A stretch of DNA of 32,438 nucleotides from CAZJDV01 sp964544865 (GTDB lineage: Bacteria > Chloroflexota > Dehalococcoidia > Lucifugimonadales > CAJWER01), in contig CAZJDV010000020.1 in the NCBI GenBank assembly GCA_964544865.1, positions 1-32,438 of the forward strand, written 5' to 3'. Positions 1 through 7,870 of this stretch are shown piece by piece. The notes under the pieces were generated by a model that made no database searches, was not told the DNA's origin, and was given only the letters and a program-made list of their open reading frames with translations. The first letter of the stretch is position 1. Every line of letters starts with the position of its first letter. The translations under genes and the position numbers were made by a program.

Positions 1-177
1 CCTCGCTACAGGCCTCGATCCTGAACTCAGGGCGGAGATGTCCGCCTGGAACGAGATGACGCCCTCCAGCCGCCGTCTGTTAAGGGCGCTGAGCTCGTAG
101 CCACCGATCTTCTCCAGATGGGCCCGAAGGAGCCCGCCGATTAGCCCGCTCATCCCGGTTATCAATACCTTTTTCAT
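1..177 (-). CDS. NAD-dependent epimerase/dehydratase, N-terminal part (runs off window)
   Basis: The first 59 codons of a leftward gene are present. The protein opens MKKVLITGMSGLIGGLLRAH, a beta-strand plus the TGxxGxxG dinucleotide-binding loop of the extended short-chain dehydrogenase (NAD-dependent epimerase/dehydratase) superfamily. The chosen ATG lies directly before the Rossmann strand, as is usual in the family, and an AGGG lies about 8 bases upstream. The catalytic YxxxK is outside the window, so substrate cannot be named. The last dozen codons before the edge do not match the expected acidic-strand/loop pattern well, and a small indel there cannot be excluded. Confidence 0.65.
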   Translation of the reverse strand, partial: MKKVLITGMSGLIGGLLRAHLEKIGGYELSALNRRRLEGVISFQADISALSSGSRPVAR

Positions 178-480
178 GAACAGCCCTTTTGTCCTGCCGT
201 CCAATCCTGGCCTTTATGCCGCGTGTGCTGCGTTTCCGGGCCTGCCGGTCCTTCCTGCCACAGGACGGTTGTTGGAGATGATTACTGAATCGCTTTCGAG
301 GTAACCGGCCTGGATGTACTTAACTAGCTGCTCGAATTATTGTCAAGGCGTCCAGCGCCGGGACCTGTGTTTACCACCGGGAAGCACATAAACGCGCAGT
401 CAGGAGACAATGGCCGAACGGCTATGATGCCGGAGCAGGGGCTGCTGTCGCCACTGGGTTGAATGTGGTACCTGTTTTCC
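178..480. other. Intergenic region between divergent epimerase and ferredoxin genes
   Basis: No coding potential was recognised in either direction. The stretch separates two divergently transcribed genes and holds the tentative minus-strand promoter at 318-346; the ferredoxin promoter lies just beyond it at 481-510. Confidence 0.5.
318..346 (-). promoter_or_regulatory. Possible sigma70 promoter for the epimerase gene
   Basis: On the minus strand a perfect TTGACA (341-346) is followed after 17 bases by TTAAGT (318-323), a poor -10. It points toward the epimerase start about 140 bases away. Only the -35 is convincing. Confidence 0.3.
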
Positions 481-510
481 TTGAATCGCCGCGCGCGCTC
501 GCGCTATACT
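481..510 (+). promoter_or_regulatory. Sigma70-type promoter of the ferredoxin gene
   Basis: TTGAAT (481-486), an 18-base GC-rich spacer and TATACT (505-510) lie 39 bases before the ferredoxin ATG. A strong ribosome-binding site GAGGAGG follows at 531-537. Confidence 0.65.
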
Positions 511-548
511 AACATCTGGAAGAAAATTCCGAGGAGGTCCCCGCTAGC

Positions 549-854
549 ATGACCTATATTATCGCCGAGCCGTGTGTCGACCTGAAGGATGCGGCTTGCG
601 TGGATGTGTGTCCCGTCGACTGCATATATGTTCCCGAAGAGGACACAGAAACGGTCGACTCGGTTCCCCGGCTCGCGCCCGTCGACGGATTCAAGGGTCC
701 TGAAATGCTCTACATCCATCCTGACGAGTGTATTGACTGCGCCGCGTGCGAGCCGGTCTGCCCGGTGACGGCGATTTTCGCCGAAGACGACACGCCAGAG
801 GAGTGGGACAGTTACATCGATTTGAACTACGATTACTTCGGGGTGGCCCGCTAG
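549..854 (+). CDS. 7Fe ferredoxin ([3Fe-4S][4Fe-4S], FdxA-like)
   Basis: A 101-residue soluble electron carrier. The N-terminal motif has Cys9, Cys17 and Cys21-Pro, plus the extra Cys25 seen in CPVDC; the second motif is CIDCAACEPVCP with Cys61, Cys64, Cys67 and Cys71. By analogy with Azotobacter FdI, Cys9/17/71 would hold a 3Fe cluster and Cys21/61/64/67 a 4Fe cluster. The acidic linker between the motifs (about residues 30-51) is longer than in the compact family members. The start is fixed by GAGGAGG 11 bases upstream. It has its own promoter and a possible terminator, so it is probably a monocistron; its partner enzyme is unknown, and the following aconitase is not an obvious redox partner. 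Confidence 0.93.
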   Translation: MTYIIAEPCVDLKDAACVDVCPVDCIYVPEEDTETVDSVPRLAPVDGFKGPEMLYIHPDECIDCAACEPVCPVTAIFAEDDTPEEWDSYIDLNYDYFGVAR

Positions 855-930
855 CCTGCTGCTCCGGTGACTCTAGCGCGTTCCTCGAGCGGACACGGAA
901 ACGCCGCCGTTTGAGTTTCCACCTTAGTGG

Positions 931-964
931 GAGCGGACGCCGCCGCTTCGGGCCGCTCTCTTTT
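931..964 (+). terminator. Weak intrinsic terminator after the ferredoxin gene
   Basis: GAGCGG (931-936) pairs with CCGCTC (953-958) around a 16-base loop, followed by TCTTTTATTT. The loop is large, so this is only a moderate call. Confidence 0.4.
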
Positions 965-993
965 ATTTATTTCAACAGCCGGAGGGCGGGGTT

Positions 994-3279
994 ATGGCAG
1001 CGATTGAATCGACCCCGGAGATGGTGGCCAAGGTCTACGCCGCCATGGGAGACAATCTGGGGATCGTCAGGCGCAGGCTGAGCCGGCCTATGACCCTGGC
1101 GGAAAAGGTGCTTCTGGGCCATCTGGACGATGCCGCGGGGCAGCAGCTTGAGCCGGGCAAGAGCCAGCTCCTGCTTCGCCCCGACCGCGTGGCTCTCCAG
1201 GACGTGCTCGGCCAGACGGTGATGCTCAACTTCATGCAGACGCGCCGGAGCGAGACGGCGGTGCCGACCACCGTCCACTGCGACCATCTCATCCAGGCCC
1301 GGGTCGAGGGCGCTCTGGACCTGGTGGTGTCCTTGGAGGAGAACGACGAGGTGTACAGTTTCCTGCGGTCGGCCGCGGGCAAGTTCGGCGCAGGATTCTG
1401 GGGACCCGGCGCCGGCATCATACACCAGGTGGTTCTGGAGCAGTACGCCTTCCCCGGCGCCATGATAATAGGCACCGACTCCCACACGCCGAATGCGGGG
1501 GGGCTGGGCGCCTGCGCCGTCGGCGTCGGAGGGGCCGACGCGGTCGAGGTCATGGCCGGGCTCGCATGGGAGCTTCTTTACCCGAAGCTCGTCGGCGTGC
1601 GGCTCACCGGCAAGATGACTGGTTGGACCGCGCCGAAGGACGTGATACTTTACCTGGCCGGCGAGCTGACCGTGGAGGGCGGGACAAACTCGATCATCGA
1701 ATATTTCGGCCCGGGCGCGGCGTCGATAAGCTGCACGGGGAAGGCGACAATAGCCAACATGGGCGCCGAGCTGGGGGCCACCACCTCTATCTTCGCCTAC
1801 GACGACCGGATGGAGCGCTACCTTCGGGCCACCGAACGCGGTGATCTGGCCGAACTGGCGAACCGCCACCGCGATATCCTCGGACCCGACGACGACGTGG
1901 AGGCGGACCCCCGCCGCTATTTCGACAGGGTGGTAGAGATCGATCTATCCAGGCTTGAGCCTCACGTGGTCGGGCCTCACTCCCCGGACCGCGCGAGGCC
2001 GATATCGCGGCTCGCCGCGGAAGTGGCCGACGCCGCCAACGAATTCGTCGACGAGATAGACACCGCCCTGATCGGGAGCTGCACTAACTCGTCGTACGAG
2101 GACATGAGCAGGGCCGCCGACGTGGCCGAGCAGGCCCGGCGGCACGGGATCACCGCGGCGACGCCTCTGATGGTCACTCCCGGATCGGAGCAGATACGGG
2201 CCACCGTCGAACGGGACGGCCAGCTCGATTCCTTGAGGACTATCGACGGCGTCGTACTGGCCAACGCCTGCGGGCCGTGCATAGGCCAGTGGGAGCGGGA
2301 GAAGCTGCTCGACGGCGTGCCAAATACTATCGTGACCTCCTACAATCGGAACTTTCCCATGCGCAACGACGGGCGGTCGGAAACGATGAACTTCATCGGC
2401 AGCCCGGAGATCGTCGTCGCCCTGTCCGTTGCGGGGCGTCTCTCGTTCAACCCTCTGACCGACGAGCTGACGGGGGCAGACGGCCAGCGCTTCATGCTGG
2501 AGGCGCCCGCGGATGCCCCGGACGTACCCCCTGACGGCTTCATTTCGGGGAGGGCGGCATATGTGGCGCCACCCGCCGACCGCGGTAAGATAGAGATCGT
2601 GATCGACCCAGGCAGTGAGAGATTGGAGGCGCTGGAGCCCTGGCCCGCCTGGGATGGCGAGGACTATGAGCGCGTCCCTGTGTTGCTGAAGGCGAAAGGC
2701 AAATGCACCACCGACCACATATCGCCCGCCGGACCGTGGCTGCGGCTTCGCGGCCACCTGAGCAAGTTCAGCGAGAACATGTTCATGGGCGCGGTCAACG
2801 CCTACACCGGCGAGACGGGCAAGGGGCTCAACGTGCTTACAGTCGAGCAGGGTAGGGCGTTCTCCCGAATTGCGAGCAGCTACAAGGCCTACGGCTTCAA
2901 TTGGGTGGTCGTCGGGGACTATAACTACGGCGAGGGCAGCAGCCGCGAGCACGCCGCGCTGTCCCCCAGGCTGCTCGGCGGCGCGGCGGTGATCGCGCGG
3001 AGTTTCGCCCGGATCCACGAGTCGAACCTCAAGAAGCAGGGCCTGCTGCCGCTGACCTTTCAGGACCCTGCCGATTACGACCGCATCCGGGAGGATGACC
3101 GCATCAGCCTGACGGGGTTACACGAGTTGGCACCCGGGAGGCCCGTTGAGTGCACAATACATCACACCAGCGGCGCGACCGAGTCCATCGAGCTGGACCA
3201 ATCTCTTGGTCTCGCCCAGATTGAGTGGTTCAAGGCGGGGTCCGCTCTAAACGTCCTGGACCGCGAGACGGCACCGTAA
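994..3279 (+). CDS. acn: Aconitate hydratase (aconitase)
   Basis: A 761-residue enzyme that interconverts citrate and isocitrate in the TCA cycle. The three cluster ligands are Cys363 in GSCTNSS and Cys426/Cys429 in NACGPCIG; the spacing (63 and 3) is identical to that of mitochondrial aconitase. Other signatures are DSHT at 162-165 and YGEGSSREH at 645-653 in the C-terminal swivelling domain. Length and domain order (three cluster-binding domains, linker, swivel) fit the monomeric mitochondrial-like type found in many bacteria. The ATG has GGAGG about 10 bases upstream. The last 50 bases overlap the 3' end of the convergent VOC gene. No other TCA gene is adjacent. Confidence 0.96.
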   Translation: MAAIESTPEMVAKVYAAMGDNLGIVRRRLSRPMTLAEKVLLGHLDDAAGQQLEPGKSQLLLRPDRVALQDVLGQTVMLNFMQTRRSETAVPTTVHCDHLIQARVEGALDLVVSLEENDEVYSFLRSAAGKFGAGFWGPGAGIIHQVVLEQYAFPGAMIIGTDSHTPNAGGLGACAVGVGGADAVEVMAGLAWELLYPKLVGVRLTGKMTGWTAPKDVILYLAGELTVEGGTNSIIEYFGPGAASISCTGKATIANMGAELGATTSIFAYDDRMERYLRATERGDLAELANRHRDILGPDDDVEADPRRYFDRVVEIDLSRLEPHVVGPHSPDRARPISRLAAEVADAANEFVDEIDTALIGSCTNSSYEDMSRAADVAEQARRHGITAATPLMVTPGSEQIRATVERDGQLDSLRTIDGVVLANACGPCIGQWEREKLLDGVPNTIVTSYNRNFPMRNDGRSETMNFIGSPEIVVALSVAGRLSFNPLTDELTGADGQRFMLEAPADAPDVPPDGFISGRAAYVAPPADRGKIEIVIDPGSERLEALEPWPAWDGEDYERVPVLLKAKGKCTTDHISPAGPWLRLRGHLSKFSENMFMGAVNAYTGETGKGLNVLTVEQGRAFSRIASSYKAYGFNWVVVGDYNYGEGSSREHAALSPRLLGGAAVIARSFARIHESNLKKQGLLPLTFQDPADYDRIREDDRISLTGLHELAPGRPVECTIHHTSGATESIELDQSLGLAQIEWFKAGSALNVLDRETAP

Positions 3280-3703
3280 GGGCGGCGTCCCCGGCGCCTA
3301 CCCGGCCTCGCTGCGAGACCTCGATTATCACGCCGTCGGGCCCGCTGTATTTGAGCCCGACGTTACGGTCGCCGTGCCCGCCGCCGTTTGCGACCGCAGC
3401 CGCACTTTCGGCTAATGGGTGCGAGTTCGCTTTTTTCAGCTTCACATCGGCGTTGGAAGCGTCCGCGACCTGGAAGCCTATGTGGCGGATGCCCGTGTAT
3501 TCGCTCCTTAAGCTATCGCCTGGCCCGGCATCGTTCTTGAACCTGAGCACCGCAATGCTGATGTTGCCGTCGCTCAGGTAGTAGCCCTCGGCGTCATCGC
3601 TGTCGGCCCTGCCGACGACTTGCAGATCAAGAACCTCTCTGTAGAATCTCACCGTAGCCTCCGGTTCCTGCGTTGCGATGGCGATGTGTTTGAGCTTCGC
3701 CAT
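3230..3703 (-). CDS. VOC family (glyoxalase/bleomycin-resistance fold) protein
   Basis: About 157 residues with one VOC module: an opening strand MAKLKHIAIAT (His6), FYREVLDL, a second-half strand IRHIGFQV and a closing VIIEVS whose Glu is in the usual metal-ligand position. Members include methylmalonyl-CoA epimerases, dioxygenases and glyoxalases; the substrate cannot be read from this sequence. I chose the internal ATG at 3703 because the family starts at this strand and AGAGG precedes it; an upstream start at 3748 is possible. The C-terminal tail beyond the last strand (about 25 residues, Arg/Pro rich) runs antisense into the aconitase gene and may be an extension by loss of an earlier stop. 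Confidence 0.8.
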   Translation of the reverse strand: MAKLKHIAIATQEPEATVRFYREVLDLQVVGRADSDDAEGYYLSDGNISIAVLRFKNDAGPGDSLRSEYTGIRHIGFQVADASNADVKLKKANSHPLAESAAAVANGGGHGDRNVGLKYSGPDGVIIEVSQRGRVGAGDAALTVPSRGPGRLERTPP

Positions 3704-3815
3704 GATCCTCTTCAGGCCCTCGGCGAACATACGGGTGCCCGCCCTCATGTGGCGCCGAGTCGTGCTTTCGGTCCACTATACTGGCAAACATTGAACGTTT
3801 TCAATCAATAAGACA

Positions 3816-3836
3816 GGACAAGTCTATAATATGTCC
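3816..3836. promoter_or_regulatory. Inverted repeat GGACA-N11-TGTCC around a TATAAT box
   Basis: GGACA (3816-3820) and TGTCC (3832-3836) form an inverted repeat centred on TATAAT (3825-3830), between the divergent VOC and radical SAM genes. No good -35 exists at the right distance on the plus strand. An operator overlapping a -10 is a reasonable reading, unproven. Confidence 0.4.
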
Positions 3837-3992
3837 GAATAGGCCCGCGAGATCCTTCCCGCGGTGGACAGAATAGTAGGGCAACCACCCGAGGTAGTGC
3901 ATCCGAACCTCGCTATCGATCATCACAGATGCTAGAGTGGCCGGGTACGGACGTGCCGCGGCTACTATTCGCCGTGGGACAGGGGTGAGCTG

Positions 3993-5373
3993 TTGGCCAT
4001 ACAGACCAAGCGCGACGCCGACTACGTTTTCTACAAGTTGACCCGGGGTATCTGTCCCGTATGCCGGGACACCATCGACGCACAGATCCTGATCCAAGAG
4101 GACCGGGTCGTCATGCGCAAGAAGTGTCCGGAGCACGGTTGGTTCGAGGCCCTACTCAGCTCGGATTCCGAGATGTATCTGAGCTCGCTGAAGTACAACA
4201 AGCCCGGCACGATGCCCCTGGGCTTCAGCACCGAGGCCGTGGACGGCTGTCCTAAAGGATTGCGGACTGTGTCCGGAGCACAAGCAGCACACGTGCTTGG
4301 GAATCATCGAGGTCAACAGCCACTACAACCTCGATTGTCCCATCTGCTTCGCCAACGCGGGGCCGGAGTTCAGCCTCTCGATGCAGCAGGTCGAGCGTAT
4401 GCTGGACCGGTTCGTCGAGCTCGAGGGCGACCCCGAGGTGGTCCAGTTCAGTGGGGGTGACCCCACTATCCACCCCGAGATCCTCCCGATGCTGAGCATG
4501 GCGTTCGACAAGGGTATCAAGGTCGGAATGCTCAACACCAACGGGATACGCATTGCGAGGGACGACCGCTTCCTGGCGGGCCTGGCGGACATCAAACCCA
4601 CCATCCACCTTCAGTTCGACGGTTTCTCGACCCAGACGCGCCAGGCATTGCGTGGCAAAGACCTGCTGCGGGACAAGCTCAAAGCACTGGACCGGCTGGC
4701 GCAGGCGAAGCTGGATGTAGTACTTGTGCCCGCCATCGAGAAGGGGGGGCAACCACGACGAGATCGGCAAGATAGTAAAGTTCGGGATCGCTTTCCAGCC
4801 CGTCACCCACTCCGGCCGCTATATCGACTTCGATCCGATGGACCGCGAGACGCTGGCCGACGTTATCCACGGCATCGCCGAGCAGACGGACGGCATATTC
4901 GTGGAGAGTGACTTCACACCGGTGCCCTGCTCTACCTCACCTGCCGCGCGGCGACATACGCCTACGTCGAGAACGGCGACGTGACCCCGCTGCCCAGGGT
5001 GCTGGACGTCGACAAGTACCTGGACTACATCACGAACAGCACGATGCCGCAGATCAAGCTCGAGATACTGGAGGCACTGGAAGGGTTGCGGTCCGCATCG
5101 TCGGTGCCGGGCACGGCGGACTCCGCGCGTCGGTTCGACTGCGCCGCCTGTGATCTGTCGTTTTCAAGCGAGACGACATATCTGAAGACGCATGTGTTCA
5201 TGATCGTCATCCAGTCCTTTGGCGACCCCTACACGATGGACCTCAAGGCCCTGATGAAGTGCTGCATCGGGGAGTTGATACCCGATGGGCGCATTATTCC
5301 GTTTTGCGCTTATAACAGCGTCGGCTACCGCGAGAAGGTCCGCCTGACCCTGATCGCGGGGGAGATGAAATAG
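3993..5373 (+). pseudogene. Tes-like (COG1964) radical SAM protein, frameshifted
   Basis: Reading across three frames reconstructs a protein of about 460 residues of the COG1964 radical SAM family, which includes archaeal tetraether synthase Tes (MJ0619). Seen in order: an N-terminal Cys module (CPVCRDTI and KKCPEHG), a DCGLCPEHKQHTC linker, the radical SAM core with FSGGDPTIHP, and a C-terminal module with DCAACD and IIPFCAYNSVGYRE. An extra base near 4258, an extra G in the G run near 4740-4747 and a missing base near 4940 break the frame. The SAM-cluster motif reads HYNLDCPICF: the first Cys of CxxxCxxC is Tyr (codon TAC at 4324). The reading frame starts at TTG/3993 (AVQTK-like start, weak). 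Family assignment is strong; loss of function is inferred. Confidence 0.85.
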
Positions 5374-5375
5374 GC

Positions 5376-5419
5376 GAGAGTTCACCGCCGAGAGCTCGGA
5401 GGACGCAGAGAGAGCAGAC
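5376..5419 (+). repeat. Dispersed intergenic repeat, copy 1 (GAGTTCACCGCAGAG family)
   Basis: A G/A-rich segment beginning GAGAGTTCACCGCCGAGAG and ending in a GCAGAGAGAGCAG tract, starting 2 bases after the radical SAM stop codon. Related copies sit at 23857-23897, 24541-24585 and 28317-28352, all between genes. Confidence 0.6.
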
Positions 5420-5457
5420 AATTCTTTCTCTTCTCCGAGCGCTCAGCGTGTTCCACG

Positions 5458-5783
5458 GTGAGTCTCTGGGGGTGGCCTTTGCGGCCTGTGCTGGTCGAGC
5501 TTGGTCCGTTTCAGATCCACGCCTACACGGTGTGCATGCTTACCGCCGTGCTGGTTGGCGGCTGGCTGACCTACCGCGAGGCCCAGCGGCGGTTAGCGCT
5601 TTCTACCTTGTCTGGAATCTAGCTGCTGGCCTGGCGCCCGTCGCTGTCCTCGGCGCAGTCGGCTTCGCCTTTGCGCGCAAAGGTCAAGTGGCGTCCGGCC
5701 TTCTGGCGGGATATGGCATGGGAATTCTTGCCCTGGCTCTCACATGTTCCGCCAACATCAACAACAATATGGTCACTGAATGA
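5458..5783 (+). pseudogene. lgt: Prolipoprotein diacylglyceryl transferase (lgt) remnant
   Basis: Two pieces in different frames resemble the ends of Lgt. The first (GTG 5458 to a TAG at 5620-5622) encodes PVLVELGPFQIHAYTVCM and GGWLTYREAQRR, the typical Lgt N-terminus with first membrane helix. The second (about 5598-5783) encodes FYLVWNLAAGLAP and a following helix, resembling the late (F/L)YE-x-(I/V)WN segment. Well over 100 internal residues, including the catalytic core, are missing. The gene would have attached diacylglycerol to lipobox Cys at the membrane. The N-terminal match is good, the C-terminal match weaker. Confidence 0.55.
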
Positions 5784-5811
5784 GCGGGGTGCACCATCGA
5801 GAAAACGTAAG

Positions 5812-6003
5812 TCAGGCCTTAACCGTCGCCTTGTACTGCGACCTGATGCATCGGGTGCAGATCTTGATCCGCCGCGGGGACCCGTCCACGTATATGGTGG
5901 CTCTCTGGACGTTGGCGGCCCAGTGGTGCTTGGTGCGACGCTTGGAGTGGCTTACGTTGTTGCCGTGCTGCCCCGACTTGAGGCATATTTCGCATCTGGC
6001 CAT
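5812..6003 (-). CDS. rpmB: 50S ribosomal protein L28 (bL28)
   Basis: 63 residues beginning MARCEICLKSGQHGNN, followed by VSHSKRRTKHHW, NVQRA and a C-terminal KICTRCIRS. The CxxC near the N-terminus and CTRC near the C-terminus mark the zinc-binding form of L28. A longer reading to 6087 is possible, but the family starts at this ATG, which has GTGAG just upstream. It is divergent from fakA, an arrangement also seen in Bacillus (rpmB facing away from the yloV side). Confidence 0.95.
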   Translation of the reverse strand: MARCEICLKSGQHGNNVSHSKRRTKHHWAANVQRATIYVDGSPRRIKICTRCIRSQYKATVKA

Positions 6004-6099
6004 GGTCTCACTTTGACTGTGCGGGGCTGTTTCAGTAGAATCGGAGCATTGATCGCCCGGCGGCCTGAATGCCGCCCGACGCCGCATTTCGTGTGTGAT

Positions 6100-6127
6100 T
6101 TGCTTAACAAAGATACCACAGTAGTAT
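6100..6127 (+). promoter_or_regulatory. Possible promoter of the fakA-fakB-recG unit
   Basis: TTGCTT (6100-6105), a 16-base spacer and TAGTAT (6122-6127) end 13 bases before the fakA GTG. Transcription would start only about 7 bases before the start codon, giving a near-leaderless mRNA, so either the leader is very short or the start lies further in. Confidence 0.4.
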
Positions 6128-6140
6128 TAGGACGGCAAAC

Positions 6141-7811
6141 GTGAGCCCCACGAATGGCGGGCCTGTCCAGGACAATATACGCTATGACGGCGACGGCCTG
6201 CGGGCCATGTTCGGCACGGCGCTGGCGTTGCTGGAGCGCAACGTGGACGCCATCAACGCCCTCAACGTATTTCCGGTGCCAGACGGCGACACCGGCACGA
6301 ACATGTTCCTAACGCTGCGCGACGTCATCGACGAGACGGAGGCTCTAAGAGGGGCGCCGTCGGCCGACATGGCGAGCGCCATGGCCAGCGCGGCACTGAT
6401 GGGTGCCAAGGGCAACAGCGGGGTCATCCTATCACAGTTTTTCAAGGGTCTCGCGGTGGGACTGGAGGGAACCTCGGATTTTGGTTGCGAGGAGCTTGTC
6501 CGCTCCCTTCAGGAGGCTCGTACGTACTCTTACAAGGCTATTGGAGAGCCTGTAGAGGGGACGATTCTCACGGTCATGACGAGTGTCGCCGAGGCCGCTC
6601 TCCAGGTGGAGGGGCGGCACGTCACGGTCGAGGAGCTGCTCCGCGCCGTCTGCGAGGGCGCGAGGGAGTCCGTCGCCCTGACCCCGACGTTGCTGCCCGT
6701 GCTGCGGGAGGCGGGCGTTGTAGACGCTGGCGGACAGGGGCTGGCGGTCATACTCGAGGGCCTCCGCCGATACTGCGCCGGAGAGCAGTCCGTGGCCGGG
6801 GAGAAGATAGCGCCTCCAAGCCCCGTGGGTGTGGAAGGCGCGACGGGGACCGTGTCCCACGAGTTCCTCGCCGCCACCGACGAAGAGTCCTACGGCTACT
6901 GTACACAATTCCTCGTGCGGGGACAGGGGATGGACGTGGACGCGATACGCGAGACCATGCGGACCATGGGGCGCTCTACCGTGGTCGTGGGCGACGAAAG
7001 CATGGTCCAGGTCCATGTACATGCCGAGGACCCAGGGCCGGTGATCAGCGTAGGGATCGCTGTGGGCGGGCTCAGCCAGGTGAAGATCGAGAACATGGAC
7101 AGCCAGCACGGGCAGTTCTCGACGGAGAGGCGGCAGGACCTGGCCGCCGAGCCGCTGGCGTCAGCCGTCGTGACTGTGGCGCAGGGCAAAGGACTGTGGA
7201 AAGTGATGGAGAACCTGGGCGCCAGCATTATTCTCGCCGGCGGCGACACGATGAATCCCATCGTGGGTGACATTCTGAAGGCGGTCGACGCCGCGCCTTC
7301 CGATAACGTGATAGTCCTGCCCAATAATGGCAATATCGTCGCCGCGGCCCGGCAGGTCGTGGACATGTCCGCCAAGAACGTGGCTCTGGTCGCTAGCCGG
7401 ACCATTCCCCAGGGAATCGCCGCGCTGCTGTCCTTCAACTCGGAGTCGGAGCTGCCCTCGAACGTTGATGATATGGAGGAGGCCCTGTCCTCGGTGCGGT
7501 CGGGGGAGATCACCCTCGCCATGCGCGACGTAACCCTCGACGGGGTGAGCGTGGAGAGGGGAAAGCTCCTCGGCTTGCTCGAGCGCAAGATCGTGGCTGC
7601 GGGCGACGACCTTCCGGAGGTCCTCATGGCGATTATGGAGAAGGCCGACCTCGCCAATGGTGACCTCGTCACCCTGTATTGGGGTGACCTGCTGACGGCG
7701 GACGAGGCCCAGGACATAGAGAGCAAAGCCTCCGATGCGTTCAAAGACGTGGAGCTAGAGCTCGTGGAGGGCGGACAACCCGACTACCACTTCATTCTTT
7801 CTATCGAATAG
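6141..7811 (+). CDS. fakA: Fatty acid kinase catalytic subunit FakA (YloV/DAK2-type)
   Basis: 556 residues. The N-terminal DhaL-type kinase domain has PVPDGDTGTNM (45-55, with metal-binding Asp48 and Asp50) and GAKGNSGVILSQFFKG; it is followed by a middle domain and a C-terminal DAK1-like domain with AGGDTMNPIVGDIL and VLPNNGNI. FakA phosphorylates fatty acids presented by a FakB/DegV protein, making acyl-phosphate for phospholipid synthesis or membrane-lipid recycling. The next gene encodes such a binder, which supports this over a dihydroxyacetone kinase. GTG 6141 is preceded by AGGA at good spacing. Length is normal for the family. Confidence 0.93.
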   Translation: MSPTNGGPVQDNIRYDGDGLRAMFGTALALLERNVDAINALNVFPVPDGDTGTNMFLTLRDVIDETEALRGAPSADMASAMASAALMGAKGNSGVILSQFFKGLAVGLEGTSDFGCEELVRSLQEARTYSYKAIGEPVEGTILTVMTSVAEAALQVEGRHVTVEELLRAVCEGARESVALTPTLLPVLREAGVVDAGGQGLAVILEGLRRYCAGEQSVAGEKIAPPSPVGVEGATGTVSHEFLAATDEESYGYCTQFLVRGQGMDVDAIRETMRTMGRSTVVVGDESMVQVHVHAEDPGPVISVGIAVGGLSQVKIENMDSQHGQFSTERRQDLAAEPLASAVVTVAQGKGLWKVMENLGASIILAGGDTMNPIVGDILKAVDAAPSDNVIVLPNNGNIVAAARQVVDMSAKNVALVASRTIPQGIAALLSFNSESELPSNVDDMEEALSSVRSGEITLAMRDVTLDGVSVERGKLLGLLERKIVAAGDDLPEVLMAIMEKADLANGDLVTLYWGDLLTADEAQDIESKASDAFKDVELELVEGGQPDYHFILSIE

Positions 7812-7870
7812 CCGACCAGCGTTGCCTCCGAACACCCAATTCCTATCAACTATTCTCCAAGGAGTCTGAC

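Noticed and set aside
967..1869. 300-codon minus-strand open frame opposite aconitase
   Set aside because: It is the antisense shadow of a strongly conserved coding region; composition is His/Arg/Gly rich with no family resemblance.
1945..3018. 357-codon minus-strand open frame opposite aconitase
   Set aside because: Same reason: high GC removes stops from the antisense frame; the plus strand has all aconitase motifs.
6896..7744. 282-codon minus-strand open frame inside fakA
   Set aside because: Ser/Arg/Thr-rich shadow of FakA; nothing resembling a protein family.
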